Shown: in pieces, positions 18,136-28,300 of the stretch | Layout of the letters: the number at the start of each line of letters is the position of its first letter | Position numbering within the stretch: the first letter of the stretch is position 1 | DNA from: DASYXT01 sp035934555 | GTDB taxonomy: Bacteria > Verrucomicrobiota > Verrucomicrobiia > Limisphaerales > UBA8199 | DNA length: 64,000 nucleotides | Direction: 5' to 3' | NCBI GenBank assembly: GCA_035934555.1 | Contig: DASYXT010000002.1 | Span: 124,001-188,000 of the forward strand | The notes under the pieces: model-generated | Databases searched by the model: none | The model's input: the letters and a program-made list of their open reading frames with translations, nothing else | Told to the model about the DNA's origin: nothing | Made by a program: the position numbers and the translations under genes

Positions 18136-21100
18136 ATGAAACCGAGCAAGAATGGACAATTTTCGCGATATGGGTTTGCCCAGGCCGCATTCAAACCTCT
18201 GATTGCGCTGCCACTCTGTCTTGGCCTTTTACCCGGCTTGCTCTCGGGGCAAACGCTGTTGCATCGCTACAGTTTTGTCAGCGACGCGTCGGATTCGGTC
18301 GGGACCGCCAACGGGACGGTGGTGGCGCCGACCGGCGGCGCGCCCGTCAGCATTAACAACGGCCTGGCGTTGGCCGGCGGCGGGGGGCCTGGGTTTTCCG
18401 GCTACGTGGCCTTGCCGGCCGGAATCCTGACCAACACCACGAATTTAACCGTTGAATGCTGGGCGACGCAGACTGCGCAGAATGGATGGGCGGAGCTTTG
18501 GAATTTCAACAATGGCACCGGCCAATACATTGGGTTTATTCCCTTTCCCGCTAATAACAATAATAACATGTCACTGGCGATCAAGAACGGCAATGAGTCT
18601 GACGCCTTTTCGACGGTGCAATTTCCCGTTGCGGCGGAGCAATACGTGGCGGTGACGTTTGACGCTTCGTCTTTGGTGGGCCGGCTTTACACCAATGGCG
18701 CGTTGATTGCCTCGGTGACGGTTCCCAACAGCACTTACATTCCTGGCACTTATGGGGGCGCCGCCGGCACACTCAACAATTATCTGGGACAGGATCCTTG
18801 GCCGGACCCGCAATTCCAAGGCACGATTTATGAATTTCGCATCTGGAACGGGGTGGTTTCCCAACGGTATCTTTCTGCCAGCGCGCTGGCCGGTTCGAGT
18901 GTCCTCATCACGAACCTGACGCCCACCTCCGTCAGCCTCAATGCGGGTCCTGCTGTGATTATCACGGGCACCGAACAAGCCACGGTCACCGTGCAACTGC
19001 AGCAAACCGGCACGGCCGATCTGCCGGCCACGAGTGACGCGACCAATTGGACCAGCAGCAACCCGAGCGTTCTCGCGGTGAATAGCAATGGTTTGATCAC
19101 CGGCGTGGGCGTCGGCACCGCCACCGTCAGCGCCAAGGTTGGCGGCGTCAGCGCCACCAGCGGCACCATCACGGTTACGGGCCCCCAAACGCTGTTGCAC
19201 CGCTATAGCTTCGTCAGTGATGCTTCCGATTCTGTCGGCGGCGCTAATGGCACGATCATGCTTCCCGGCAACGCCAATGGAACCAATGTCGCCATAGCTA
19301 ATGGCCTGTTCCTGTCCGGGGGCGGGGGCGGCGGATATTCAGGCTACGTCACGCTGCCTAGCGGCATACTCACCAATACCACATCCTTAACAATCGAATG
19401 CTGGCTGACGCAGAACGCGGCCAACACGTGGGCGACACCTTGGGATTTTGCGAATAATGGGAGTCAAAATTTCGGACTGATCACCCACCCGGGCAACAAT
19501 GGCGGCAACATGGAAGTCGCCTTCACCCCGCACGGCAACGAGCAGGACTTGCAATCCTCGCTTAGTTTCCCCAACGGCTCAGAGCAATACGTCGCCGTCA
19601 CCTACAACAATTTCTCACTTCTCGGTAATCTTTATAACAACGGTGTTCGGATTGGCACGAGGACTTTTTCCGATACCAGTTATGCTCCAGGCAGCATCGG
19701 TGGCGGCACGACCGTCAATGCGTTAGGAAATGACATCTACGGGGATACCCAGTTCCAAGGCACGATCTACGAATTTCGTATTTGGAATGGCGCTCTCTCG
19801 CCCGCATATGTGGCTGTCAGCGCTGTGGCTGGTCCAAGTGTCGTGGTGACGAACGTGACCCCGCAGTCTCTTAGCATCACGTTGGGCACGGTCAACATGG
19901 TCGGCACGGGAACCCAACAAGCCACGGTGATCGGCAACTTTCTCCAGGCGGCCAATGTGACCGTCACCGATGCGGCAACCAATTGGCTTAGCAGCAATCC
20001 GAACGTGCTTACGGTGAGTAGCAGCGGTTTGATCACCGCGCTCAATGGCGGCACCGCGATGGTCAGCGCCACGGTGAACGGCGTCTCGGCGACCAGCGCG
20101 ACTATTACCGTCGCGACGACTCCGCCCTTTGTGACCCAGGTCCCGGTCAACCTCACCCTGGCGATCGGCGACACGGCGACCTTTGCCGTCCAGGCGCTCG
20201 GTGGAAATCTGAGCTATCAATGGAGCTTCGGGGCGACGCCGATTACCGGCGCAACCAATAATGCGCTGGTTTTGACCAATATTACCATGAGCAGTGCGGG
20301 AACTTACTCGGTAGCCGTCACCAACTCGCTCGGCAGTACGAATCTCTCGGCAGTATTGACGGTCGTGCCATCGATCCTGCTGCACCGCTACAGTTTCGTC
20401 ACAGACGCTTCCGATTCAGTGGGCAATGCGAACGGCACGATTGTGGCGCCGGGCAACGTCGCCGGCCTGCCGGCCACGATCAACAACGGCCTGAACCTGC
20501 CGGGCAATACCGTCGGCGGTTATGGTTATTCCGGGTATCTGGCGCTGCCCAGCGGGATATTGACCAACACGACGTCGCTGACGGTTGAATGCTGGGTGAC
20601 TCAGAATCAGGGGAATACCTGGGCGGAGATCTGGGACTTCGGCAACAATGGCAGCCAAAACTTCGGGCTGATCCCATACCCGGCCAACAATGGCAATAAC
20701 ATGGAAGTGGCGTTCACGCCGCATGGAAATGAGCTCGACTTGCAATCGGCGCTTTCGTTCCCGAATGGCTCGGAGCAATACGTTTCGGTAACCTTCAATA
20801 GCGCGACGTTGACAGGCAATCTTTATACTAACGGCGCTTTGCTTGCCACGCGGACTTTCCCCGATGCTACCTATACCCCGGGCACGATTGGAGGCGCCGC
20901 GGGCACGACGGAAAACAGCTTAGGAAACGATGTGTACGGCGATCAGCAGTTTAGCGGCACTATCTATGAGTTTCGGATATGGGACGGCGTTGTTTCTCCC
21001 TTATATCTTGCCATCAGCGCTGCCGCCGGTCCAAGTGTGCTCGTAACGGATCTAACGCCGTCATTGGTCTCCGTCGTCATCACCAACTCGGATATGATCG

Positions 21101-22452
21101 GCGGGCAAACCCAATCTGCCACCGTCACGGCCAACTTCACGGACGCGAATAATATCGACGTTAGCGCTGAAGCCACTAACTGGATGAGCAGCAATCCCAG
21201 TGTTCTCACGGTGGATAGCACTGGCTTTATCACGGCCGTTGGCACCGGGAATGCCACGATCAGCGCAACCGTTAACGGTGTGAGCGGAACGAGCGCGTCG
21301 ATCACCGTCTCGACCAGCCCGCCGGTCATTACCCAGGAGCCCGTGGCTTCCGAAACCCTTTTGGCAGGGGCGACCCTGCGGGCCAGCGTGGCTAACGTCG
21401 GCACCGCGCCCTTTGTTTATCGCTGGTTTGTCAATGGCGGCACTGTGCCGATTAGCGTCTCTGCATCCCCCATGTTGACGATCCCCAACCTGCAACTGGC
21501 CAATGCCGCCAGTTACACCTGCCTGGTCAGCAACCAATATGGCACTCAACTCAGCTCGCCGTTGGTTCTCTCGGTCATTACCCCCACCACCTACCAGCAA
21601 GCCGCGCTGGCCTTGGGTCCGCTCGCTCTGTGGCCCTTGGATGAAACCAGCGGCACCACCGCCTATGATGTGATTGGCGGCAACAACGGCACCTACAACG
21701 GTAGTTACAGCCTCGGCATGCCCGGACCCACCAATGCCTTCTTCGGCGCTACCAGTCTGGCGGCGAACTTTGACGGATTCACTGCGTATGTGGATATCCC
21801 GGAAGGGCCCTTCAACATTACCAATGCGGTTACTGCGGTGGCCTGGGTACAAGTCGTTGCCAACAATGGTTTTGACGGGTTGTTCGGCCACGGGGATGCC
21901 TCATGGCGGATGACTGTAAACGGCAGCGGCAACCCTGGCGGTAATGATGGCGGGGCCAACTCCGGTGACGCGACGAGTCCCAACACCATTACGGATAACA
22001 ATTGGCACATGGTGGCCTACACCTACAACGGCTTTGCTGGCCAGGCGAACAACGGCGCACTCTACGTCGATGGGGCGCTCGTCGCTAACAACACCATCAC
22101 CGGAACCCCCGCCGGCAATGACCTGGATGTGTGGATTGGCGGCGCGCCCGATTATGGAACGGGAACTGCCAAGCGACTGGTTGATGCCAACATTGCCAAT
22201 GCGGCGGTATTTGCTCAGGCGCTGACCGCCGCTCAAGTGCAGGGCCTGTACAACGGCGCGTTCGTTGAGGGTCCAGACACAATCAGCATCACGAAGTCCG
22301 CGTCGGGCGTCCAACTCAATTGGCAGGTGGGAACGCTGTTGCAGGCGCCGACGGTGCTCGGGCCGTGGACCACCAACTACACCGCCGCTCCGCCGTACAC
22401 GATACCGGCGACGAGCGGGAATCAATTCTTCCGCCTGCTGATCAATCCTTAG
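18136..22452 (+). CDS. giant secreted protein with four LamG domains, Big-2 and Ig-like repeats
   Basis: 1438 residues with a signal peptide at 1-38. Three long repeats begin with near-identical LLHRYSFVSDASDSVG at about residues 41, 352 and 747. Each holds a LamG domain ending GTIYEFRIWNG, and then a Big-2 domain (NWTSSNPSVLAVNSNGLITGVG and relatives). Ig-like domains follow units two and three (about 665-745 and 1064-1148). A fourth, more distant LamG spans about 1150-1375 and a short C-terminal tail ends in QFFRLL. It is most likely a surface carbohydrate-binding or adhesive protein. No catalytic motif is seen. It carries its own operator candidate upstream and a strong terminator downstream. 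Confidence 0.92.
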   Translation: MKPSKNGQFSRYGFAQAAFKPLIALPLCLGLLPGLLSGQTLLHRYSFVSDASDSVGTANGTVVAPTGGAPVSINNGLALAGGGGPGFSGYVALPAGILTNTTNLTVECWATQTAQNGWAELWNFNNGTGQYIGFIPFPANNNNNMSLAIKNGNESDAFSTVQFPVAAEQYVAVTFDASSLVGRLYTNGALIASVTVPNSTYIPGTYGGAAGTLNNYLGQDPWPDPQFQGTIYEFRIWNGVVSQRYLSASALAGSSVLITNLTPTSVSLNAGPAVIITGTEQATVTVQLQQTGTADLPATSDATNWTSSNPSVLAVNSNGLITGVGVGTATVSAKVGGVSATSGTITVTGPQTLLHRYSFVSDASDSVGGANGTIMLPGNANGTNVAIANGLFLSGGGGGGYSGYVTLPSGILTNTTSLTIECWLTQNAANTWATPWDFANNGSQNFGLITHPGNNGGNMEVAFTPHGNEQDLQSSLSFPNGSEQYVAVTYNNFSLLGNLYNNGVRIGTRTFSDTSYAPGSIGGGTTVNALGNDIYGDTQFQGTIYEFRIWNGALSPAYVAVSAVAGPSVVVTNVTPQSLSITLGTVNMVGTGTQQATVIGNFLQAANVTVTDAATNWLSSNPNVLTVSSSGLITALNGGTAMVSATVNGVSATSATITVATTPPFVTQVPVNLTLAIGDTATFAVQALGGNLSYQWSFGATPITGATNNALVLTNITMSSAGTYSVAVTNSLGSTNLSAVLTVVPSILLHRYSFVTDASDSVGNANGTIVAPGNVAGLPATINNGLNLPGNTVGGYGYSGYLALPSGILTNTTSLTVECWVTQNQGNTWAEIWDFGNNGSQNFGLIPYPANNGNNMEVAFTPHGNELDLQSALSFPNGSEQYVSVTFNSATLTGNLYTNGALLATRTFPDATYTPGTIGGAAGTTENSLGNDVYGDQQFSGTIYEFRIWDGVVSPLYLAISAAAGPSVLVTDLTPSLVSVVITNSDMIGGQTQSATVTANFTDANNIDVSAEATNWMSSNPSVLTVDSTGFITAVGTGNATISATVNGVSGTSASITVSTSPPVITQEPVASETLLAGATLRASVANVGTAPFVYRWFVNGGTVPISVSASPMLTIPNLQLANAASYTCLVSNQYGTQLSSPLVLSVITPTTYQQAALALGPLALWPLDETSGTTAYDVIGGNNGTYNGSYSLGMPGPTNAFFGATSLAANFDGFTAYVDIPEGPFNITNAVTAVAWVQVVANNGFDGLFGHGDASWRMTVNGSGNPGGNDGGANSGDATSPNTITDNNWHMVAYTYNGFAGQANNGALYVDGALVANNTITGTPAGNDLDVWIGGAPDYGTGTAKRLVDANIANAAVFAQALTAAQVQGLYNGAFVEGPDTISITKSASGVQLNWQVGTLLQAPTVLGPWTTNYTAAPPYTIPATSGNQFFRLLINP

Positions 22453-22496
22453 CAGAACTTAGCGGAGACCGGGCATTGAGCCCCGGTAAGACGACA

Positions 22497-22532
22497 CGGC
22501 TGGGGCCACAGTGGCTCCGGCCGTTTTTCTTT
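22497..22532 (+). terminator. rho-independent terminator after the four-LamG gene
   Basis: A GC-rich stem (CGGCTGGGGCCA with TGGCTCCGGCCG, two G-T wobbles) around a short CAG-containing loop is directly followed by TTTTTCTTT. It lies 45 bp after the stop codon. Confidence 0.85.
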
Positions 22533-22586
22533 CGAAGACCCTCGCGTTAAAATGACCCTTGTCTCGGCGCACAACGCGCCAGCGTC

Positions 22587-22664
22587 TTGGACTGCGCCAG
22601 CCCTCTGGCGCTATTGTGGAGGATGAGGAGTTTGAAAAAGCGCCAGAGGGCTGGCGCAGTCCAA
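22587..22664. repeat. long perfect inverted repeat (26-bp arms), MITE/REP-like
   Basis: Arms at 22587-22612 and 22639-22664 are exact reverse complements (TTGGACTGCGCC... and ...GGCGCAGTCCAA) around a 26-nt spacer. Pairing continues imperfectly outward (CGCCAGCG and CCTGGCG). It sits between convergent genes, just past the terminator. It contains no gene of its own and looks like a non-autonomous palindromic element. Confidence 0.85.
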
Positions 22665-22706
22665 AACCTGGCGGTCTGGCACAGCCGATTAATGGCAAGC
22701 GCGCTG

Positions 22707-25229
22707 CTACGGCGGAGGTGTCGTATGAATTTGCGCCTGGGACAGCTTTACACGAATGGCCCGAGCCTGAGTAAGCGCCACGGCATTGTTGGGATTCTGC
22801 TCAAGGACCTTTTCAAACTGTTCGAGTGCCTCGGAATAATTTCCTTCATTTTCCAACGCCATGCCGAGATTTAATCGTGCCTCGGGCAACTCGGGCATGA
22901 TTCGCACGGCTTCACGAAATTGGCCCGCCGCCTCGGCCGGCTTGCCCGCGCGCCCGAGCTCCAGGCCGTAGAGAAAATGCGCCGCCATTAAATCCGGCGC
23001 TATTCGGGCCGCCTCAGCATAATGTTGTGCTGCCTCGGCGTGACGTCCCAGAGCGGCGAGGTTTTGGCCCGCTTCAACGCAGAGCATGGCGTCGGCAGGA
23101 TTTAGTTCGATCGCCGCATCGAAATTGGTGGCAGCGGCTCCGCGCCAGCCGTGACTGACGCAAAAGCGTGCCAAGGTGGTTAACTCAGGCGCGCGGTTGA
23201 TGGGATTTAGGACCGCCTTACGATAACAATCCTCCGCTTCGGCTTTGCGTCCCATTTGCTCAAAAACCTGCCCCAGGCCAAGCCAGGCCAGACCGAAGCG
23301 CGGGTTGACGGCCAAGGCATGCCGATATTCACGCATCGCCTCCTCGGGCTGTCCGAGATCCTTGAGAGATTGGGCCAGATTCTGCAACGGCGCCGCGTCC
23401 ATGGGATTCAACTCAAAGGCACGACGAAACGCCGCCGCCGCGTCCGCGTACTTGCGCTGTTTGGCCAAAATGACGCCCAACTGCAGGAAGCCCTCCACGC
23501 TGCCGGGGAGCAGACGCACCGTTCGTTGCGCGTTGGTCTCTGCCCCCGCCAGATCTCCAGATAATTGGTCCAGCACCGCGAGTTGTTCACACAACGCGGG
23601 ATCATCAGGCGCTGCCGCCAGGGCGCTTTCACATAATCGTTCCGCCTGCTTGATCCCAGACGGCTCGGTTGCGGGTATTAATTTGTCCAGTGCGGCGGTC
23701 AGCTTCTGAACTTGCGTTTCATGATTGGGTTGACCGGTGAAAGGCGGCTTGAGCAAGCGGGAATAAACGTCCGACAACGCCTGCTGTTTGTCCCAAGCGG
23801 ACCAGGCCAACCGCCGCGCGCAGTCTGCTTCGGACGGCCAGGGTTGGCCGGCGGCAACTTGGCGGACAGTTTTTTCCGGCAACAAGTTCTGCAGTTTGGC
23901 CGCGAGTGCGCGAGCCAGGAGGTAATTACCGTCGAACGTCAGATGAACATGTTCGTAGAATAGATCGTCGCCAGGCAAACCGGTTGGTTCTTGTTGCGCG
24001 AAGGCCCGTTCGGCATCCGCCAGTTCAACGCCGGCATCGCCGTAATTCGAAACCGTTTGCCGGATCAAGTCGTTTAACGGGCTGTCGCAGCGAAAACGGA
24101 GCGTATCCAGATCACGTGCGGCGGCAAACTCGGTTTGCGCGGCGGCGGTGTCGCCGAGCGCCAGCGCGCAACAGCCCTGCCGATAGCGAAGTTCCGCATA
24201 ATCATTGTCTATCCGGGCTGCGTCGCGATACCGCTCCGCTGCTTCCGCCATTTTGCCGGCCGCTTGTGCCGCCATGCCGCTTTGATAAAGCTGGTCCCAC
24301 GCGCTCTGAGCTGTGCTGCTCAAACCGTGTCGATGCGCCGAGGCAAAGGGCGCGCAATCCTTCAAGTTCACTGCCACCGTGCTTACCACAATGCCCGCGC
24401 CGCTGCGTCTGCCCACCGCGATGATGTCCCGCAGGTTCCGCGCAAAATGATCATAGACTGCGCTCATGCGCGGGTCGTTGGCGGGCACCTGCTGTTCGAG
24501 GAACATTTCCATGCCGCCCCATTGGCTTTTGTCCAGCGGCGGTTTATGAATTTGCCGAAGCAGGGTGTCCATCAGTTGGCCGAGGCGTGTGGCGTTGAAG
24601 GCCAGGCTGGCGCGAATCAGCGGCAGTGGCGGTGCCTGGGGACCGAAGACCGTCCCGGCGCCAAACGGTCCGACCACCTCGTTATTGCCCATGTAAATGA
24701 CCCAGACATCCGCGCCGGCGGCGGCGCAATCGCGGGCAATCGGCAGAATGACGTTGGAGTTAATCGCTACCATCGCCGCATTCACCACCTCGAAGCGCGT
24801 GCCGGGATAACGCAATTCCAAGAGGGCCTGCAACATTCGCGGCAACCCGAAACGCGGCTGCGGATCGCCCTGCGCGGCCGACTCGCCCAAGACCACTATC
24901 CGAACGGTGTTCGAGCCTTTGACTTGCGGCAGGCAAACCGGCTGCGGAATTCGGGCCATCGCCGGCCCGAAGAAGCGCCAGCCAAACCGGTTGTTCTGAA
25001 CCAGGACCTTCTGGCCCTCGCGTTGTGACAGGCGAAGAAAGCCGGTCGGATAGCCAAAGCCAATAAGTCGCAACACCAATTCCGTCGTCCCAAGCAGGAC
25101 CAATGGGACAACCATCGCGACCAGCAAGCGGAAGCACCATAATCTGCGCTGGCTCGGACGGGATGAACTAAGGTCCTCTTTTGGTGAATTCGTTCGGTGG
25201 GCAGCGGATTTCTTCCGAGCGCCTTTCAT
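22707..25229 (-). CDS. membrane-anchored SGNH-type hydrolase fused to TPR repeats
   Basis: 840 residues. One N-terminal membrane span (about 32-55, LLVAMVVPLVLLGTTELVL) is followed by an SGNH-fold domain (about 105-430). Block I is VVLGESAAQGDP (GES in place of GDS), block III is IYMGNNEVVG and the final block is YEHVHLTFDGNYLLA with the catalytic-type D/E..H pair. From about 250 to the end there are TPR repeats, with NPxxAxAxxxLGxxLxxxG spacing, for example MPELPEARLNLGMALENEGN. Similar proteins in Planctomycetota and Verrucomicrobiota are of unknown substrate; an acyl-ester hydrolase acting outside the membrane is plausible. The E in place of D in GDS is seen in other family members, so activity is not excluded. 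Confidence 0.85.
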   Translation of the reverse strand: MKGARKKSAAHRTNSPKEDLSSSRPSQRRLWCFRLLVAMVVPLVLLGTTELVLRLIGFGYPTGFLRLSQREGQKVLVQNNRFGWRFFGPAMARIPQPVCLPQVKGSNTVRIVVLGESAAQGDPQPRFGLPRMLQALLELRYPGTRFEVVNAAMVAINSNVILPIARDCAAAGADVWVIYMGNNEVVGPFGAGTVFGPQAPPLPLIRASLAFNATRLGQLMDTLLRQIHKPPLDKSQWGGMEMFLEQQVPANDPRMSAVYDHFARNLRDIIAVGRRSGAGIVVSTVAVNLKDCAPFASAHRHGLSSTAQSAWDQLYQSGMAAQAAGKMAEAAERYRDAARIDNDYAELRYRQGCCALALGDTAAAQTEFAAARDLDTLRFRCDSPLNDLIRQTVSNYGDAGVELADAERAFAQQEPTGLPGDDLFYEHVHLTFDGNYLLARALAAKLQNLLPEKTVRQVAAGQPWPSEADCARRLAWSAWDKQQALSDVYSRLLKPPFTGQPNHETQVQKLTAALDKLIPATEPSGIKQAERLCESALAAAPDDPALCEQLAVLDQLSGDLAGAETNAQRTVRLLPGSVEGFLQLGVILAKQRKYADAAAAFRRAFELNPMDAAPLQNLAQSLKDLGQPEEAMREYRHALAVNPRFGLAWLGLGQVFEQMGRKAEAEDCYRKAVLNPINRAPELTTLARFCVSHGWRGAAATNFDAAIELNPADAMLCVEAGQNLAALGRHAEAAQHYAEAARIAPDLMAAHFLYGLELGRAGKPAEAAGQFREAVRIMPELPEARLNLGMALENEGNYSEALEQFEKVLEQNPNNAVALTQARAIRVKLSQAQIHTTPPP

Positions 25230-25331
25230 TGCACGATTATTACCCTAGTCTGCGCCGGCTTTCAAAATCCTTTCGCCGCGGTCTGCTTTTCGCTCCAGTT
25301 GCCTTCGCTTGCTTCCGGGAGTTCTGAAGTT

Positions 25332-28300
25332 TTACAGCCCGGGCCCGGGCAGCGCGCGATAATAACGCTCCATGTAATTGGTCGAGGCGGGGTCGATAAA
25401 CAAAAACGGCATCGCGGCTGGATTGGTGGTCAGCAACAGTTGCCAGGCGGCTCCCAGGTTGGTCGTCGCGTAAAGGGAATACTCCTGGCCGAGGCCGCCA
25501 GCGATTAATGATTGGAATGTTCCGGCGACAATCGCCGGCGAGGCGAATGCCGCGGTGGCAGGGAACAGCACACCTTGTGGGACCACCTCGCGCGTCTGGC
25601 TCGCACTCTCCCATTCCAAGACGGCCGACGCGGGCTCGGTGTCGTCGTAGTAATTGATAACCAGGTTGTATTGCTGACCGCCGATGAGCGCAATGCTGCC
25701 GGTAGTGTCGGTATTGGTGTCGTTGTGCCACTTATCGATGAGCAGTTGCCCATCGACCCAAAGCCGGCAGCCGTCGGCGGTTGTCAGATGAAACGTGTAA
25801 CCCTCGGAATAGCGCGGCTGGATTTTGCCCGCCCAACTCACGGAGAACTCATTGGTGGAGAGGCCGGGGGCGGGAGAAGCGCCGGACCAACTGAAATCCA
25901 CGTTGGTGTCCGTTCGCACGAACGCGAGGTTGGACAAATTGGTGCCGCGGAAATATTCGGCGGTCAGGCCGGTGCCATTTTCAGGCCAGTTCGGAATGAA
26001 GATGGGCGGTGGCGGCACTACTACAGTGACCAGGTTGATGCCGACATCAATGAATTGGCCGCCGACGGTCTGATAGCAGGAGACAGCCATCACATTGGAG
26101 CTATTGGGAATGATGGCGGCGCGCCCTTCCGGGGTCATTGCCAAAGGCACATAAGCCGTCGAATAGCCCGGGGCGGAAGCTGCCAGCACGCCGTTGATGT
26201 AAATAGCCACATCCTCGTCGTGATAAACATTGAAGACGAGATTGCTGAGCTGCTCGGCGGTAAGCGCGCCCGGGTTAAACGTTCGTCGCAGATAAATGTA
26301 ACCGGTCGTCGTCCAGGGTGTGTTCGGGGTGACGCCCGGGTCGGGCGTGCCGAAGCCTGCCAGGCCGGTGCTCCACCCGGAGGCGTCAAAGGTTGTCGCA
26401 TACCAATTATTGGCCGGTGTGGTGGTGGTGTATAGCCAGCTTTGGGGAACTGTCTGCGAGGTGGGCACCACGACGACGTTCGAGTACTGCCCCTGGAGTG
26501 CGTTGATCGCGGTTTGCATCGAACGCAAATCGGGCTTCAGCACCTTTCGATCATAGGTCTTGAGACCGTTCAGTTCGGTTTCGACGTCGGTGATCTGGGT
26601 ATAGACTGCCGCGCTCAAGCCGTTGTTGGCGATGAAACCGGAGAGCATGCCGCAAAACCCTTCAAATTGCCTCAGCAGGTCGGCCGGGCTGCTGGCGCTT
26701 CCTTCGCCGGTTTCTGTCGCTGACCAGGTGTGATTGGTAATAAACAGAGACACACCGCCGAATTCACCGCAGACCACCGCCTGGGATGAACTGGAGGGAA
26801 CACCCGGAGGGGTGTAGCTATGCTCGTCCAGCACGTCGCCGGCTCCAACGTAATTGCCGCCGCTGGCCTGGTTGACCAGCCGCGAAGGATCAATCGTTTT
26901 GACGAGTGAGACCAGGTAAGCGGTATTGGTTTGGCCGACGCCGTTGCCGCTGCCCGCCTCGCCCTGGGCTTCGTTAAAGATATCCCACATGATGATCGCG
27001 GGACTGTTCCAATGGTTGGTCACCATCGCGGTGAGTTCGCCAATGAAATCCAGCGGATCGACTGCGGGTGGCGACGGATTGCCCGTGTAAGAATTACAGC
27101 TTGGCATGTCTTGCCAGACTAGTATGCCCAGGGTATCCGCCCAATAGTACCAGCGCTGCCGCTCGACTTTGATATGTTTGCGAATCAGGTTAAAGCCCAG
27201 CGCCTTGTCGATTTCAATGTCACTCTTGAGTGCGAGATCGGTCGGCGCGGTGTAAATGCCGTCCGGCCAGAACCCCTGGTCCAGCGGACCAAACTCGAAC
27301 GTGAACTGGTTGTTGAGGTAGATTTTTATAAAGCCGTTGTTCGTGCCCAGGCTGATCTTTCTCATGCCGAAATAACTCGCAACGGAATCGACCGTGGTCG
27401 AGTTGGTCAGCAACGACACTTGCAGGTTATAAAGGAATGGGTTTGTGGGACTCCAAAGTTTCGGCGTCGGAATGTTCAGATAGAAATTGTTTCCCGGCAA
27501 CCCATTGGCGGAGGCCACCTGGTTTGTGCCGTCGTAGGCAATGGCGCTCACTCTGAAGCCATTAGCCGCACCGCTGCCGGCGACGTTTACCAGCAGGCGG
27601 TTATTGTCGATATCGGGCACCAGGTGAATGGTGCCGATGCTGGTGGAGGGAACCGGTTCCAGCCACACCGGCTGCCAGATGCCCGAGGACGGAGTGTACA
27701 TGATGCCACCGGGGTAAAGCGTCTGCTTGCCGCGCGGCTCGCCGCCGCTGTCCTCCGGACTATAAACCCGCACAATCAATTCCTGCGGACCGCCGTTAGT
27801 CAGGTAGGGAGTGATGTCGTAGCTGAATGGATCGTAGCCGCCCTTGTGTATCCCAACACTCTGGCCGTTCAGATACACCTGCGACAGCCAGTTCACCGCA
27901 TCCAGATGCAGGATAATCCGTTGGCCGGACCAGCCGGCGGGGACCGTGAAGCTCTGGCGGTACCAGGAGAACGCATGGTACTGCATGACGCCGGAGAGTG
28001 CCGATTCCATTGGGAAGGGGACGAGGATCACCCCGGAAAGGTTGTGGCCGGTTGGCACGGGTTCATTGGTCACTCCGGGCTGGAATTGCCAGACACCATT
28101 CAGATTGAGCCAATTGCTGCGCACCATCTGCGGCCGTGGATATTCGGCCAGGACGTTCGTTGGGTTCACCTGTTGCGCCCAGTCGGTCATCAAGGGCGCC
28201 TGTTTGGGCTGCCACGGCAACGTGTACGGCGGAGTAATGATGAGCAGGTCAATGGATTTGTTCGGCGCGTTCGTCACCAGTTGCGCCACCATGCCCATCG

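Noticed and set aside
24135..25028. Plus-strand frame of 297 codons inside the SGNH-TPR gene
   Set aside because: Antisense to a well-supported gene; arginine-rich shadow text without domains.
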